This document shows positions 14,719 through 20,334 of a stretch of 20,334 bases of DNA, piece after piece (the first letter of the stretch is position 1; the number at the start of each line of letters is the position of its first letter). The notes under the pieces are model-generated. The model was not told the DNA's origin. It searched no databases and saw only the letters and a list, made by a program, of their open reading frames with translations. Source of the stretch: JALRLA01 sp046047755 (lineage in GTDB: Bacteria; Bacteroidota; Bacteroidia; NS11-12g; UBA955); the NCBI GenBank assembly GCA_046047755.1, contig JBJOHK010000056.1, forward strand, positions 1-20,334, read 5' to 3'. The translations under genes and the position numbers were made by a program.

Positions 14719-15312
14719 ATGGGCGAAGGTCGCATCATATTGGGCATTGATCCGGGAACCAACTTGTTGGGTTACGGCATCATTCGGGCCGATGGCAAAA
14801 AAGCCGAATTGCTAACCCTAGGCGTACTGCGTTTGGGCAAAATTGAAGACCACGGCCAGAAACTCTTTCACATTTTTGAGCGCATCGTGCAATTGGTGGA
14901 AGGCTTTGAGGTGACGGAAGTAGCCATTGAGGCGCCGTTTTACGGCAAAAACGTTCAATCTATGCTGAAATTGGGTCGAGCCCAGGGAGTGGCCATTGCC
15001 GCCGCCATTTCCAAGCAACTACCGGTTTATGAATACGTGCCTCGCAAAATCAAACAGTCAATTGCAGGCAATGGTAACGCCTCCAAAGAACAGGTTTTGG
15101 CTATGTTAACGGCTGAATTCAAATTTGAACAAAGGCCTGAGACCTTAGACGCCTCCGACGGATTGGCCGCAGCCCTTTGTCACTTGTATCAATTCAGTCC
15201 CCGCAAGTTTGGAGAGAATAAAAGTGGGCAAGCTACGGGCAGTGCTCGCGGCAAATCTAAGGGTTCATCATGGGCTCAATTTCTCAAAGACAACCCAGAT
15301 AAGTGGGGTTAG
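14719..15312 (+). CDS. ruvC: Crossover junction endodeoxyribonuclease RuvC
   Basis: Cuts Holliday junctions symmetrically after RuvAB branch migration. It has 197 residues with an RNase H fold. The four acidic metal ligands are present: D11 (LGIDPGTNLLGYG), E71 (VAIEAPFYGKN), D144 and D147 (LDASDGLAAALCH). The MLKLGRAQG helix and the ITA-like segment YVPRKIKQSIAGNGNASKEQV are typical. The last 35 residues are basic and Ser/Gly-rich, slightly longer than in E. coli RuvC, and may be disordered. The stop codon TAG overlaps the TAA of the convergent serine-hydrolase gene at 15309-15312. ruvA and ruvB are not nearby. Confidence 0.96.
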   Translation: MGEGRIILGIDPGTNLLGYGIIRADGKKAELLTLGVLRLGKIEDHGQKLFHIFERIVQLVEGFEVTEVAIEAPFYGKNVQSMLKLGRAQGVAIAAAISKQLPVYEYVPRKIKQSIAGNGNASKEQVLAMLTAEFKFEQRPETLDASDGLAAALCHLYQFSPRKFGENKSGQATGSARGKSKGSSWAQFLKDNPDKWG

Positions 15313-16598
15313 TAAACCCAGATTCGAGTCTTTTGCCCCTTCTCGTTGATCAGGATGTACCAGCCGCTTAATACAGGCATGCAGACGCGGCCTTCGGCCG
15401 CTACAGCCCTGCTCACCAACCGCCCTTGAGCATCAAAAAAAGACAGCTGTTCTCCCTGAGCAAAAGGCCCATAGAGCCAGTCGCCCGCAGCCGCAGGCTG
15501 CGGGTATAAGGCCCCTGTAGGGGCTTGCGAATTCAGGCCAGCGCTGTTTTCAAGCGCGTTGAGGTATGTCCAAATGCGGTCGCAAAACACGTTTGGTACT
15601 TGATCGATTCCGGAGCCGTTCCATCGATCGCCAATGCGAACCCAAACGCGATTCTGGGAGGGGATGACACAGATGATTTGGCCGTTTTTACCCATAGCGG
15701 CATAGGCATCGCTGGGGGCAGAAGGGAGCAGTGTGCCCGGGATTCGAAGGCTGCTTCCGGGCAGCATGTAGGCCGATTGGCCGTTGAGCCAAGTCAAATA
15801 CCCATAACTAGGGTTAAGGTTTTGGCTCGAATGTGACATGTTGTATAGGAATTGTGTGTCGGTTAAAACAGGGTTGCCGTTCCACCATCCTTTGGCCAAT
15901 AACAGCAATCCAAAGCGACCCATGCTCCGCATTTTTGAGAAGAACACGTTATTGTCTCCCACGGGTATGAATAAGCCGCTAATGCCGGTTTTGTAAGAAA
16001 TCTGCTGAGAAACAAAGCCATTGAGGGTTTGGCCAGTGGCGTTTTCTATGATTCCATCCATCAAGGTGTATGGAGCATTGTGATAGTACCACTGTTTACC
16101 GGCTGGTGATTTGTATTGGAGGCAAGAAGGATCGGTGCAATCCGGATTGGGTACCCCGTAATCCAAACCGGTGGTCATGGTGATGTGGTGCCAAACGCGC
16201 ACACTATCTTCTTGTTGGACGCTCATGGAGCTCCAGCCTGTTCCCAGGTAAGTATGACTGGGTGCTTGTAGGTCTAATAAACCTTTTTGAGAGGCAATTC
16301 CCGCGGCAAAAGCCGTAAGGGTTTTACCCGCTGAAGCCCAATACCAAGTGCTGTCTTGGGTGAAGGTGCCGAAGTATTTTTCCAAGACAATTTTACCGTC
16401 TTGCAAGAGGAGGAATCCCTTGCTATTATTGGCCTCTAAGTAGGCGTATAAGCTATCGATTCGCTCGTTGGAATAACCTAAGGTACTGGCCGAAGTTTGG
16501 TCCCAGGTGTTGCCCACCAGGGGAGGAAAGTATAGATTCTGACCAAAGGCAGATTGGAAAAACCCGATCAACCCTGCCAAGCAGGCTATGCGTTTCAT
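15309..16598 (-). CDS. Secreted serine hydrolase (beta-lactamase superfamily) with T9SS-like C-terminal domain
   Basis: 429 residues. A Sec signal with likely cleavage after SAFG (about residue 19) starts the protein. The catalytic motifs are S89-A-G-K92 (SxxK), Y172-H-N174 (YxN) and a late GKNGQ near the position of the third motif. VWHHITMTTGLDYG corresponds to the family HLLTMTSGL segment. Four Cys pairs are possible, including DCTDPSC. The last 68 residues start ALYPQPAA and contain SFFDAQGRLV, SGWYILI and a final strand TRIWVY, which is a degenerate T9SS type A sorting domain. Substrate is unknown. The ATG overlaps the argS stop by one base (TAATG), so translation may be coupled. Three GC-rich hairpins lie in the tail-coding region. 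Confidence 0.87.
   Translation of the reverse strand: MKRIACLAGLIGFFQSAFGQNLYFPPLVGNTWDQTSASTLGYSNERIDSLYAYLEANNSKGFLLLQDGKIVLEKYFGTFTQDSTWYWASAGKTLTAFAAGIASQKGLLDLQAPSHTYLGTGWSSMSVQQEDSVRVWHHITMTTGLDYGVPNPDCTDPSCLQYKSPAGKQWYYHNAPYTLMDGIIENATGQTLNGFVSQQISYKTGISGLFIPVGDNNVFFSKMRSMGRFGLLLLAKGWWNGNPVLTDTQFLYNMSHSSQNLNPSYGYLTWLNGQSAYMLPGSSLRIPGTLLPSAPSDAYAAMGKNGQIICVIPSQNRVWVRIGDRWNGSGIDQVPNVFCDRIWTYLNALENSAGLNSQAPTGALYPQPAAAGDWLYGPFAQGEQLSFFDAQGRLVSRAVAAEGRVCMPVLSGWYILINEKGQKTRIWVY
15387..15401. repeat. In-frame hairpin in the sorting-tail region
   Basis: GCGGCC (15387-15392) and GGCCGC (15396-15401) form a perfect 6-bp stem with loop TTC. It encodes AAEGR within the sorting domain of the secreted hydrolase. 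Confidence 0.5.
15484..15504. repeat. 9-bp in-frame hairpin at the start of the sorting domain
   Basis: CCCGCAGCC (15484-15492) and GGCTGCGGG (15496-15504) pair perfectly around GCA. It encodes PQPAAAG, so it contains part of the LYPxP opening of the T9SS domain. A second palindrome follows 6 bases to the right. Confidence 0.55.
15511..15524. repeat. Second palindrome of the pair in the linker
   Basis: GCCCCT (15511-15516) and AGGGGC (15519-15524) are perfect inverted arms; a realistic hairpin is 5 bp with loop TGTA. It encodes APTGA in the linker before the sorting domain. Confidence 0.4.
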
Positions 16599-18478
16599 TA
16601 CATTCTTTGGACGGCCTCAATGCCCAAAAGGTTTAATGCATGGCGCAATGCATTTGCCGTCATGCTGGCCATTTTCAAGCGGCGCTTCATTAAAGCAGCA
16701 TTGGGTTCTTTCAAGAAACTGTGCTCGTTGTAAACACGGTTGAAGGCCTTGGCCAAATCCAACAGAAATTGAGCCACCAAGGCTGGGGAGTATTGCAGGC
16801 AAGCTTGGTTGACCGTGTCGGGGTATTGAGCTAAGGTTTTCAGAAGATTAATTTCTGTTTCGCTCATCGCCTCTTCGGTTTCGGCAGCTGAGTTCCAATC
16901 GCTGGGCGCCGAGCGCAAAATGCTGCGAATACGGGCATGGCTGTATTGAACAAATGGCCCTGTATCGCCTTGAAAATCGATGCTTTCAGCGGGATTGAAC
17001 AGCATGCGTTTCTTGGGGTCTACTTTGAGAATGAAAAACTTCAGGGCCGAAAGTGCTAAGGTTTCGTACAGTGCCTGGAGCTCGCTGTTTTCCAAACCTT
17101 CGGTTTTGCCCAATGCCTCTGTGGTCTCGCGTGCAGCATCAACCATTTCTTGAAGCAGGTCATCGGCATCGACTACTGTACCTTCTCGGCTTTTCATTTT
17201 GCCAGAAGGCAGGTCTACCATGCCATAAGAGGCGTGATACATACCCTTGGCGTAACGGCGGCCCAATCGCTCCATGATTAGGAACAAGACCTTGAAGTGG
17301 TAGTCTTGTTCGTTCCCAACTACATAGATGCTTCGGTCAACGCCAAATTCTTCATATTTGAGCTGAGCGGTACCGATGTCTTGGGTGATGTATACCGATG
17401 TTCCGTCGCCGCGTTGAACCAGCTTTTCATCCAAGCCAGCATCTCGCAAGTCGATCCAAACGCTGCCATCTTCTTTGCGGTAAAATACTCCCTTGTCAAG
17501 ACCTTCTTGTACCAGGTCTTTTCCCAAGGTATAGGTGTCACTTTCGTAGTAAAACTTGTCGAATGATACGCCCATGCGCTTCCAAGTGGCATCAAACCCT
17601 TCGTACACCCAGCCGTTCATCGTTTTCCAAAGAGCCAAGGTTTCAGCATCTCCAGCTTCCCAATCGCGCAACATGCTTTGGCAAGCCAACATCAATTCTG
17701 ATTGATTGCGCACCAATTCTTTGATGTCGTCTTTGATTTTGGCGATTTGTTTCTCTTCTTTGGCTTCCTGCAGTTTGGTCCAAGCTTGATTGTAGCGCGT
17801 TTGAACGGCCTCGTTATCATGTTGAAACTGGCCTTGCATGGCCCCATCAATAGCAGGGCCACTTTGTTCTCGCAAGGCGTTTTCAAACACAACGTAGTAT
17901 TTGCCCACCAAATGGTCACCTTTCATGCCACTGCTCGCAGGGGTCTCCCCATTTCCGAAGCGCTGCCAAGCTAGCATGCTCTTGCAAATGTGAATGCCGC
18001 GATCGTTGATCAAATTGGCCATCACTACTTCGTGTCCATTTGCTTTGAACAGTTGGGCCAGGGAATAACCCAAAAAGTTATTGCGCATATGCCCCAAGTG
18101 CAGAGGCTTGTTGGTGTTGGGTGATGCATATTCGACCATCACCTTTTGGTCATTAGGATTTCCTTGTCCGAATTGCAAATTGTCCCATTCTTGATCCAAG
18201 AAGGAAGACCAATTTTGCGCGTTGATTACCAAATTCAAAAATCCTTTGATGACATTGAACGAGGAAACTAACGAACTCGCTTCAATCAGGGCTGTGCCAA
18301 TTTCTTCGGCCGTAGCTTCAGGGCTTTTTCGAGAGGCTCGTACAAACGGAAAAACTACTAAGGTGAAATCGCCTTCGAATTCAGGTCGCGTTTGATCCAG
18401 TTTGGGAGCCTGATCCCACCCGTACAATTGCTTCAGTACGGATTGGATTTCCAAGCTCAGAGCACTCTCAATGTTCAT
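16598..18478 (-). CDS. argS: Arginyl-tRNA synthetase
   Basis: Class I synthetase that charges tRNA-Arg. It has 626 residues from the ATG at 18478 (MNIESALSLEIQSVLKQL). The frame is open further upstream to 18556, but those 26 extra residues lack homology and the promoter box would then be inside the gene. The N-terminal Arg-tRNA additional domain covers about residues 1-85. The HIGH motif is HLGH at 127-130 in SPNTNKPLHLGHMRN. The KMSKS equivalent is GKMKS at 426-430, followed by REGTVV. QYSHARIRSILR opens the DALR anticodon-binding domain. The gene lies 74 bases after rlmH, and its stop overlaps the next gene by one base. Confidence 0.97.
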   Translation of the reverse strand: MNIESALSLEIQSVLKQLYGWDQAPKLDQTRPEFEGDFTLVVFPFVRASRKSPEATAEEIGTALIEASSLVSSFNVIKGFLNLVINAQNWSSFLDQEWDNLQFGQGNPNDQKVMVEYASPNTNKPLHLGHMRNNFLGYSLAQLFKANGHEVVMANLINDRGIHICKSMLAWQRFGNGETPASSGMKGDHLVGKYYVVFENALREQSGPAIDGAMQGQFQHDNEAVQTRYNQAWTKLQEAKEEKQIAKIKDDIKELVRNQSELMLACQSMLRDWEAGDAETLALWKTMNGWVYEGFDATWKRMGVSFDKFYYESDTYTLGKDLVQEGLDKGVFYRKEDGSVWIDLRDAGLDEKLVQRGDGTSVYITQDIGTAQLKYEEFGVDRSIYVVGNEQDYHFKVLFLIMERLGRRYAKGMYHASYGMVDLPSGKMKSREGTVVDADDLLQEMVDAARETTEALGKTEGLENSELQALYETLALSALKFFILKVDPKKRMLFNPAESIDFQGDTGPFVQYSHARIRSILRSAPSDWNSAAETEEAMSETEINLLKTLAQYPDTVNQACLQYSPALVAQFLLDLAKAFNRVYNEHSFLKEPNAALMKRRLKMASMTANALRHALNLLGIEAVQRM

Positions 18479-18485
18479 GGGTTTG

Positions 18486-18493
18486 CAAAGGTA
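18486..18493 (-). promoter_or_regulatory. -7 box for argS
   Basis: TACCTTTG on the minus strand matches TAnnTTTG exactly and ends 7 bases before the ATG at 18478, giving a near-leaderless transcript. It supports the shorter argS start. A -33 TTTG is not obvious; CTTAAAAC lies near the right distance. Confidence 0.55.
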
Positions 18494-18552
18494 AGAATCT
18501 GATAGAGTTTTAAGGGATGGAATGGAAGGCGCAATGCTTGAAAGTTTAGCCA

Positions 18553-19014
18553 TCATTCATGGTGATAGCCTGTGCCTTTTGCAATTTGAGAAGCTCGGTA
18601 GAGTTGCTCTATCAATACCAATCTGGCCAACTGGTGGGGAAAGACCCAGTCACTCATGCGCAGCAGTTTATGACGTTTGCGAGCGGCCTCAGTAAACCCA
18701 TAGGCGCCTCCGATAGCAAAAATGATGCGACCCCTAGATTGGTCCAGCTCTTGTTCAAGCAATTGAGCAAAAGACGGGCTATCGCTGCGCATGCCTCGCT
18801 CATCTAACAAATACAAGGTGTCGCCCGGCTTGCACAATTTTTCAATGGAAGCCGTTTCTTTCTCTTGTTGGGTCTGAGGGTCGCTGACTTTTGCTGCAGG
18901 TAGCAGTACGAGTTCGCATTTGTATTTGCCGCTTAAGCGCTGTAAATAGGTCTGGCATAATGCCTCGACTTCGCGGTTGCGGTGGTTCTCGATGGCGACG
19001 ACCAGAAGTCCCAA
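18553..19014 (-). CDS. rlmH: 23S rRNA (pseudouridine-1915 N3)-methyltransferase RlmH
   Basis: SPOUT-class methyltransferase acting on helix 69 of 23S rRNA in assembled ribosomes. It has 153 residues, close to the 155 of E. coli. Family motifs are LYLLDERG (67-74), the SAM-binding knot segment IIFAIGGAYGF (97-107), FPHQLARLVLIEQLYRA and the closing GTGYHHE. The start is unusual: the codon at 19014 is TTG, directly next to the TAA of the upstream OmpA-like gene and in the same frame. There is no ATG nearby, and any start inside would cut the first strand (LLVVAIEN). Translation is therefore probably by coupled re-initiation from the upstream gene. argS follows 74 bases later with its own promoter candidate. 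Confidence 0.95.
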   Translation of the reverse strand: MGLLVVAIENHRNREVEALCQTYLQRLSGKYKCELVLLPAAKVSDPQTQQEKETASIEKLCKPGDTLYLLDERGMRSDSPSFAQLLEQELDQSRGRIIFAIGGAYGFTEAARKRHKLLRMSDWVFPHQLARLVLIEQLYRASQIAKGTGYHHE

Positions 19015-19977
19015 TTAGTTCTCGTTGAGGATTTCCAAAATCTTGTCCAGCTGGGGCGTAAGCACAATTTCTGTGCGGCGGTTTTTGGCTCGGCCTTCAG
19101 GAGTAGTATTGTCAGCCACAGGTTGAGTATCCCCTCTTCCCACGGCCGCAATGTGTGCAGGATTCATGCCACCAGCAATCATGATGCGGGCAATAGAGGT
19201 GGCGCGTAGAACGCTCAAATCCAAATTGTCTTGGATGGTGGCGCTTTTCATGGGGATGTTGTCGGTGTGGCCTTCAACCGCCACTCGAACATCGGTTTGT
19301 GATTTGAGCGCTTGAGCAATTTGCATAATGGCTTCTTGGCCTTTGGGATCTACATCGATGCTGCCGCTTTTAAACAGAAGCTTTTCAGGCAAGATGACGT
19401 AAACCTTTCCATTGCGGAATTCAACGGCAATGCCCAGGTCAGAGAAACCGGCAAGCGCTGCGGTAATGGCTTCCTTCAAACGAGCAACGGCTTCTTCTTT
19501 GCGTCGCAATTCGGCTTCTAGCTCCTTTACACGATTGCTTACGGTCTCTAGCTCCATTCGCAATTTCTCCAAACGCATGCGCTCAGCTTCCGCTTTGGCC
19601 AGGGCATCGTTTAGCTCTAGTTCTTTGGCCTGTAGGGTTTTGTTTTTGGCTTCTAGCTCTGAGGCCAGGTTTCGACGCTGTTGGTCCAAACTGCTTCCCA
19701 AATTTTGGATATAGGCATTGTTTTCTTCCAACTTGTTTTCGCAAATCAGTATGCTGTCGTTCAAGGCAGAGACTCGCAATTCCAAGGCTGTGCGTTGAAA
19801 CTGCAAATCTTCCAACACCCCGTTTAGGGCTTGATTCTGGTCATTGCAATCTTGGAGCTTTCCCGCTTGGGCTTTTTCCAAAGCGGCCATTTGATCCAAA
19901 ACTTGTTGGTGTTCCTTTTTGCTCACGCAGGAGCTGCTCAGCAGCGCAGTTGCGGCTGCAATCCAAAGCCATTTCAT
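19015..19977 (-). CDS. OmpA/MotB-domain lipoprotein with long coiled coil
   Basis: 320 residues from ATG 19977. The start at 20028 would place a 17-residue Arg-rich extension, encoded across a hairpin, before a good lipoprotein signal, so I reject it. The signal MKWLWIAAATALLSSSC makes C17 the lipidated residue. Residues about 22-175 are a long, charged, heptad-rich coiled coil (for example SELEAKNKTLQAKELELNDAL, shown by its regular Leu/Ala spacing). The OmpA_C domain follows, with GHTDN at 236-240, LSVLRA at 254-259, GRGDTQPV and NRRTEIVL at 299-306, the regions that bind peptidoglycan in the family. It likely tethers the outer membrane to the cell wall. It is followed without a gap by rlmH. 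Confidence 0.92.
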   Translation of the reverse strand: MKWLWIAAATALLSSSCVSKKEHQQVLDQMAALEKAQAGKLQDCNDQNQALNGVLEDLQFQRTALELRVSALNDSILICENKLEENNAYIQNLGSSLDQQRRNLASELEAKNKTLQAKELELNDALAKAEAERMRLEKLRMELETVSNRVKELEAELRRKEEAVARLKEAITAALAGFSDLGIAVEFRNGKVYVILPEKLLFKSGSIDVDPKGQEAIMQIAQALKSQTDVRVAVEGHTDNIPMKSATIQDNLDLSVLRATSIARIMIAGGMNPAHIAAVGRGDTQPVADNTTPEGRAKNRRTEIVLTPQLDKILEILNEN

Positions 19978-19983
19978 CAAATA

Positions 19984-19991
19984 CGAAACTA
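19984..19991 (-). promoter_or_regulatory. -7-like box for the OmpA-like gene
   Basis: TAGTTTCG on the minus strand is one base off TAnnTTTG and ends 6 bases before the ATG at 19977. It directly follows the hairpin at 19994-20013, which would occupy the -10 to -35 region. Confidence 0.3.
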
Positions 19992-19993
19992 CA

Positions 19994-20013
19994 GCGCGCC
20001 CTGCTGGGCGCGC
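19994..20013. repeat. 8-bp GC-only hairpin between the receptor and OmpA-like genes
   Basis: GCGCGCCC (19994-20001) and GGGCGCGC (20006-20013) form a perfect stem around TGCT. It lies 42 bases after the receptor stop. No T-run follows on the minus strand (TGTAGTTTCG comes next), so it is at best an atypical terminator for the receptor gene. It belongs in style with the other GC-rich palindromes of the window. Confidence 0.5.
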
Positions 20014-20055
20014 CGCCTTTCTCTTCACATGTGCCGCGAAGTGGACACTATCCCC

Positions 20056-20334
20056 TTACCAATTGATCTTGTAATAGAACAAGGGCAACAGACCCAGCTG
20101 ATAATCGGTTTTGATGTAAGGGGCTTCGTTGATGTACGAGTACTTCAGAATGTTTTGACGATTGGTGGCATTTACCAAGTCGATAGCGATTTCGTGAGAT
20201 ACTTTTTTGGCCTCGATTCGATAGGCAATTCGCACATCAAATCGACGGTAAGGATTGCCGAATCTCTCTGTATTTTTCAATGCATCTACTTCAATGAATT
20301 CTCTGGCATTCTGAGAAGCCAATGTATCCATGGG
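20056..20334 (-). CDS. TonB-dependent receptor, C-terminal fragment (5' part beyond the window)
   Basis: Only the last 93 or so residues are visible, with the frame open to the right edge. They show the last strands of a 22-stranded outer-membrane barrel: RFGNPYRRFDVRIAYRIE, then EIAIDLVNATNRQNILKYSY, and finally QLGLLPLFYYKINW, ending in an aromatic residue as barrel proteins do. The pattern of a dynamic aromatic strand, a D-x-x-N-x-T/A-N-R turn and an LP-x-x-x-Y-x-I-x-W end is typical of Bacteroidota TonB-dependent receptors. Its substrate cannot be deduced. The OmpA-like lipoprotein gene lies 78 bases downstream. Confidence 0.82.
   Translation of the reverse strand, partial: PMDTLASQNAREFIEVDALKNTERFGNPYRRFDVRIAYRIEAKKVSHEIAIDLVNATNRQNILKYSYINEAPYIKTDYQLGLLPLFYYKINW

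Noticed and set aside
15735..15765. Inverted arms TGCCCGG and CCGGGCA around a 16-base spacer in the hydrolase gene
   Set aside because: The spacer is long and the arms encode repeated PG turns; this can arise from ordinary coding sequence.
1..20334. tRNA, rRNA, CRISPR, insertion-sequence ends, riboswitches
   Set aside because: Reading both strands I found no cloverleaf, spaced direct repeats, transposase motifs or large structured leaders; all gaps are under about 80 bases.

Overview
The window reads as an ordinary chromosomal segment of a Bacteroidota bacterium, most likely from the Flavobacteriia/Cytophagia side. The evidence is a type IX secretion (T9SS) C-terminal sorting domain, an Omp28-family lipoprotein, the C-terminal end of a TonB-dependent receptor, a ftsK-lolA gene pair, weak ribosome-binding sites, and TAnnTTTG-type -7 promoter boxes just ahead of several start codons. 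By eye the GC content is in the middle to high 40s percent and is even along the window. I see no tRNA, rRNA, CRISPR array, insertion sequence or phage gene. Coding density is very high: no gene-free stretch exceeds about 80 bases.

Layout. (1) Bases 3-2373, plus strand: the C-terminal two thirds of the FtsK DNA translocase, then a LolA-like protein that is itself a lipoprotein. A strong bidirectional terminator at 2388-2417 closes this unit. (2) Bases 2437-3938, minus strand: a glutathione-peroxidase lipoprotein, then sucD (succinyl-CoA ligase alpha subunit), which has its own promoter candidate. (3) Bases 3986-5754, plus strand: an Omp28-like lipoprotein with a CxxC motif, then a XerC/XerD tyrosine recombinase. 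(4) Bases 5760-9594, minus strand: a tight three-gene operon with 4-base ATGA overlaps, made of a T9SS-secreted Asp-box beta-propeller protein, a small protein of unknown function and a GT2 glycosyltransferase. (5) Bases 9643-10851, plus strand: a membrane-anchored serine hydrolase. (6) Bases 10848-14640, minus strand: aconitase, then a polytopic membrane protein of GT-C-like appearance. (7) Bases 14719-15312, plus strand: ruvC. (8) Bases 15309-20334, minus strand: the end of a TonB-dependent receptor, an OmpA-like coiled-coil lipoprotein, rlmH, argS and a secreted serine hydrolase with a degenerate sorting tail.

Functionally the segment mixes DNA maintenance (FtsK, Xer recombinase, RuvC), TCA-cycle enzymes (aconitase, SucD), translation (ArgS, RlmH) and envelope or secreted proteins. 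FtsK and Xer recombinases act together at dif in chromosome dimer resolution, but here they are separate transcription units.

I do not find a clear undescribed multi-gene system. The most unusual signals are: several near-perfect GC-rich hairpins inside reading frames, one of which could attenuate transcription between aconitase and its downstream gene; a LolA homologue with a lipobox and a long acidic Ser/Glu linker; -7 boxes so close to ATG that transcripts may be leaderless; a sucD -7 box lying exactly in the spacer of an inverted repeat; convergent genes whose stop codons overlap; and the operon pairing a T9SS cargo with a small unknown protein and a glycosyltransferase.
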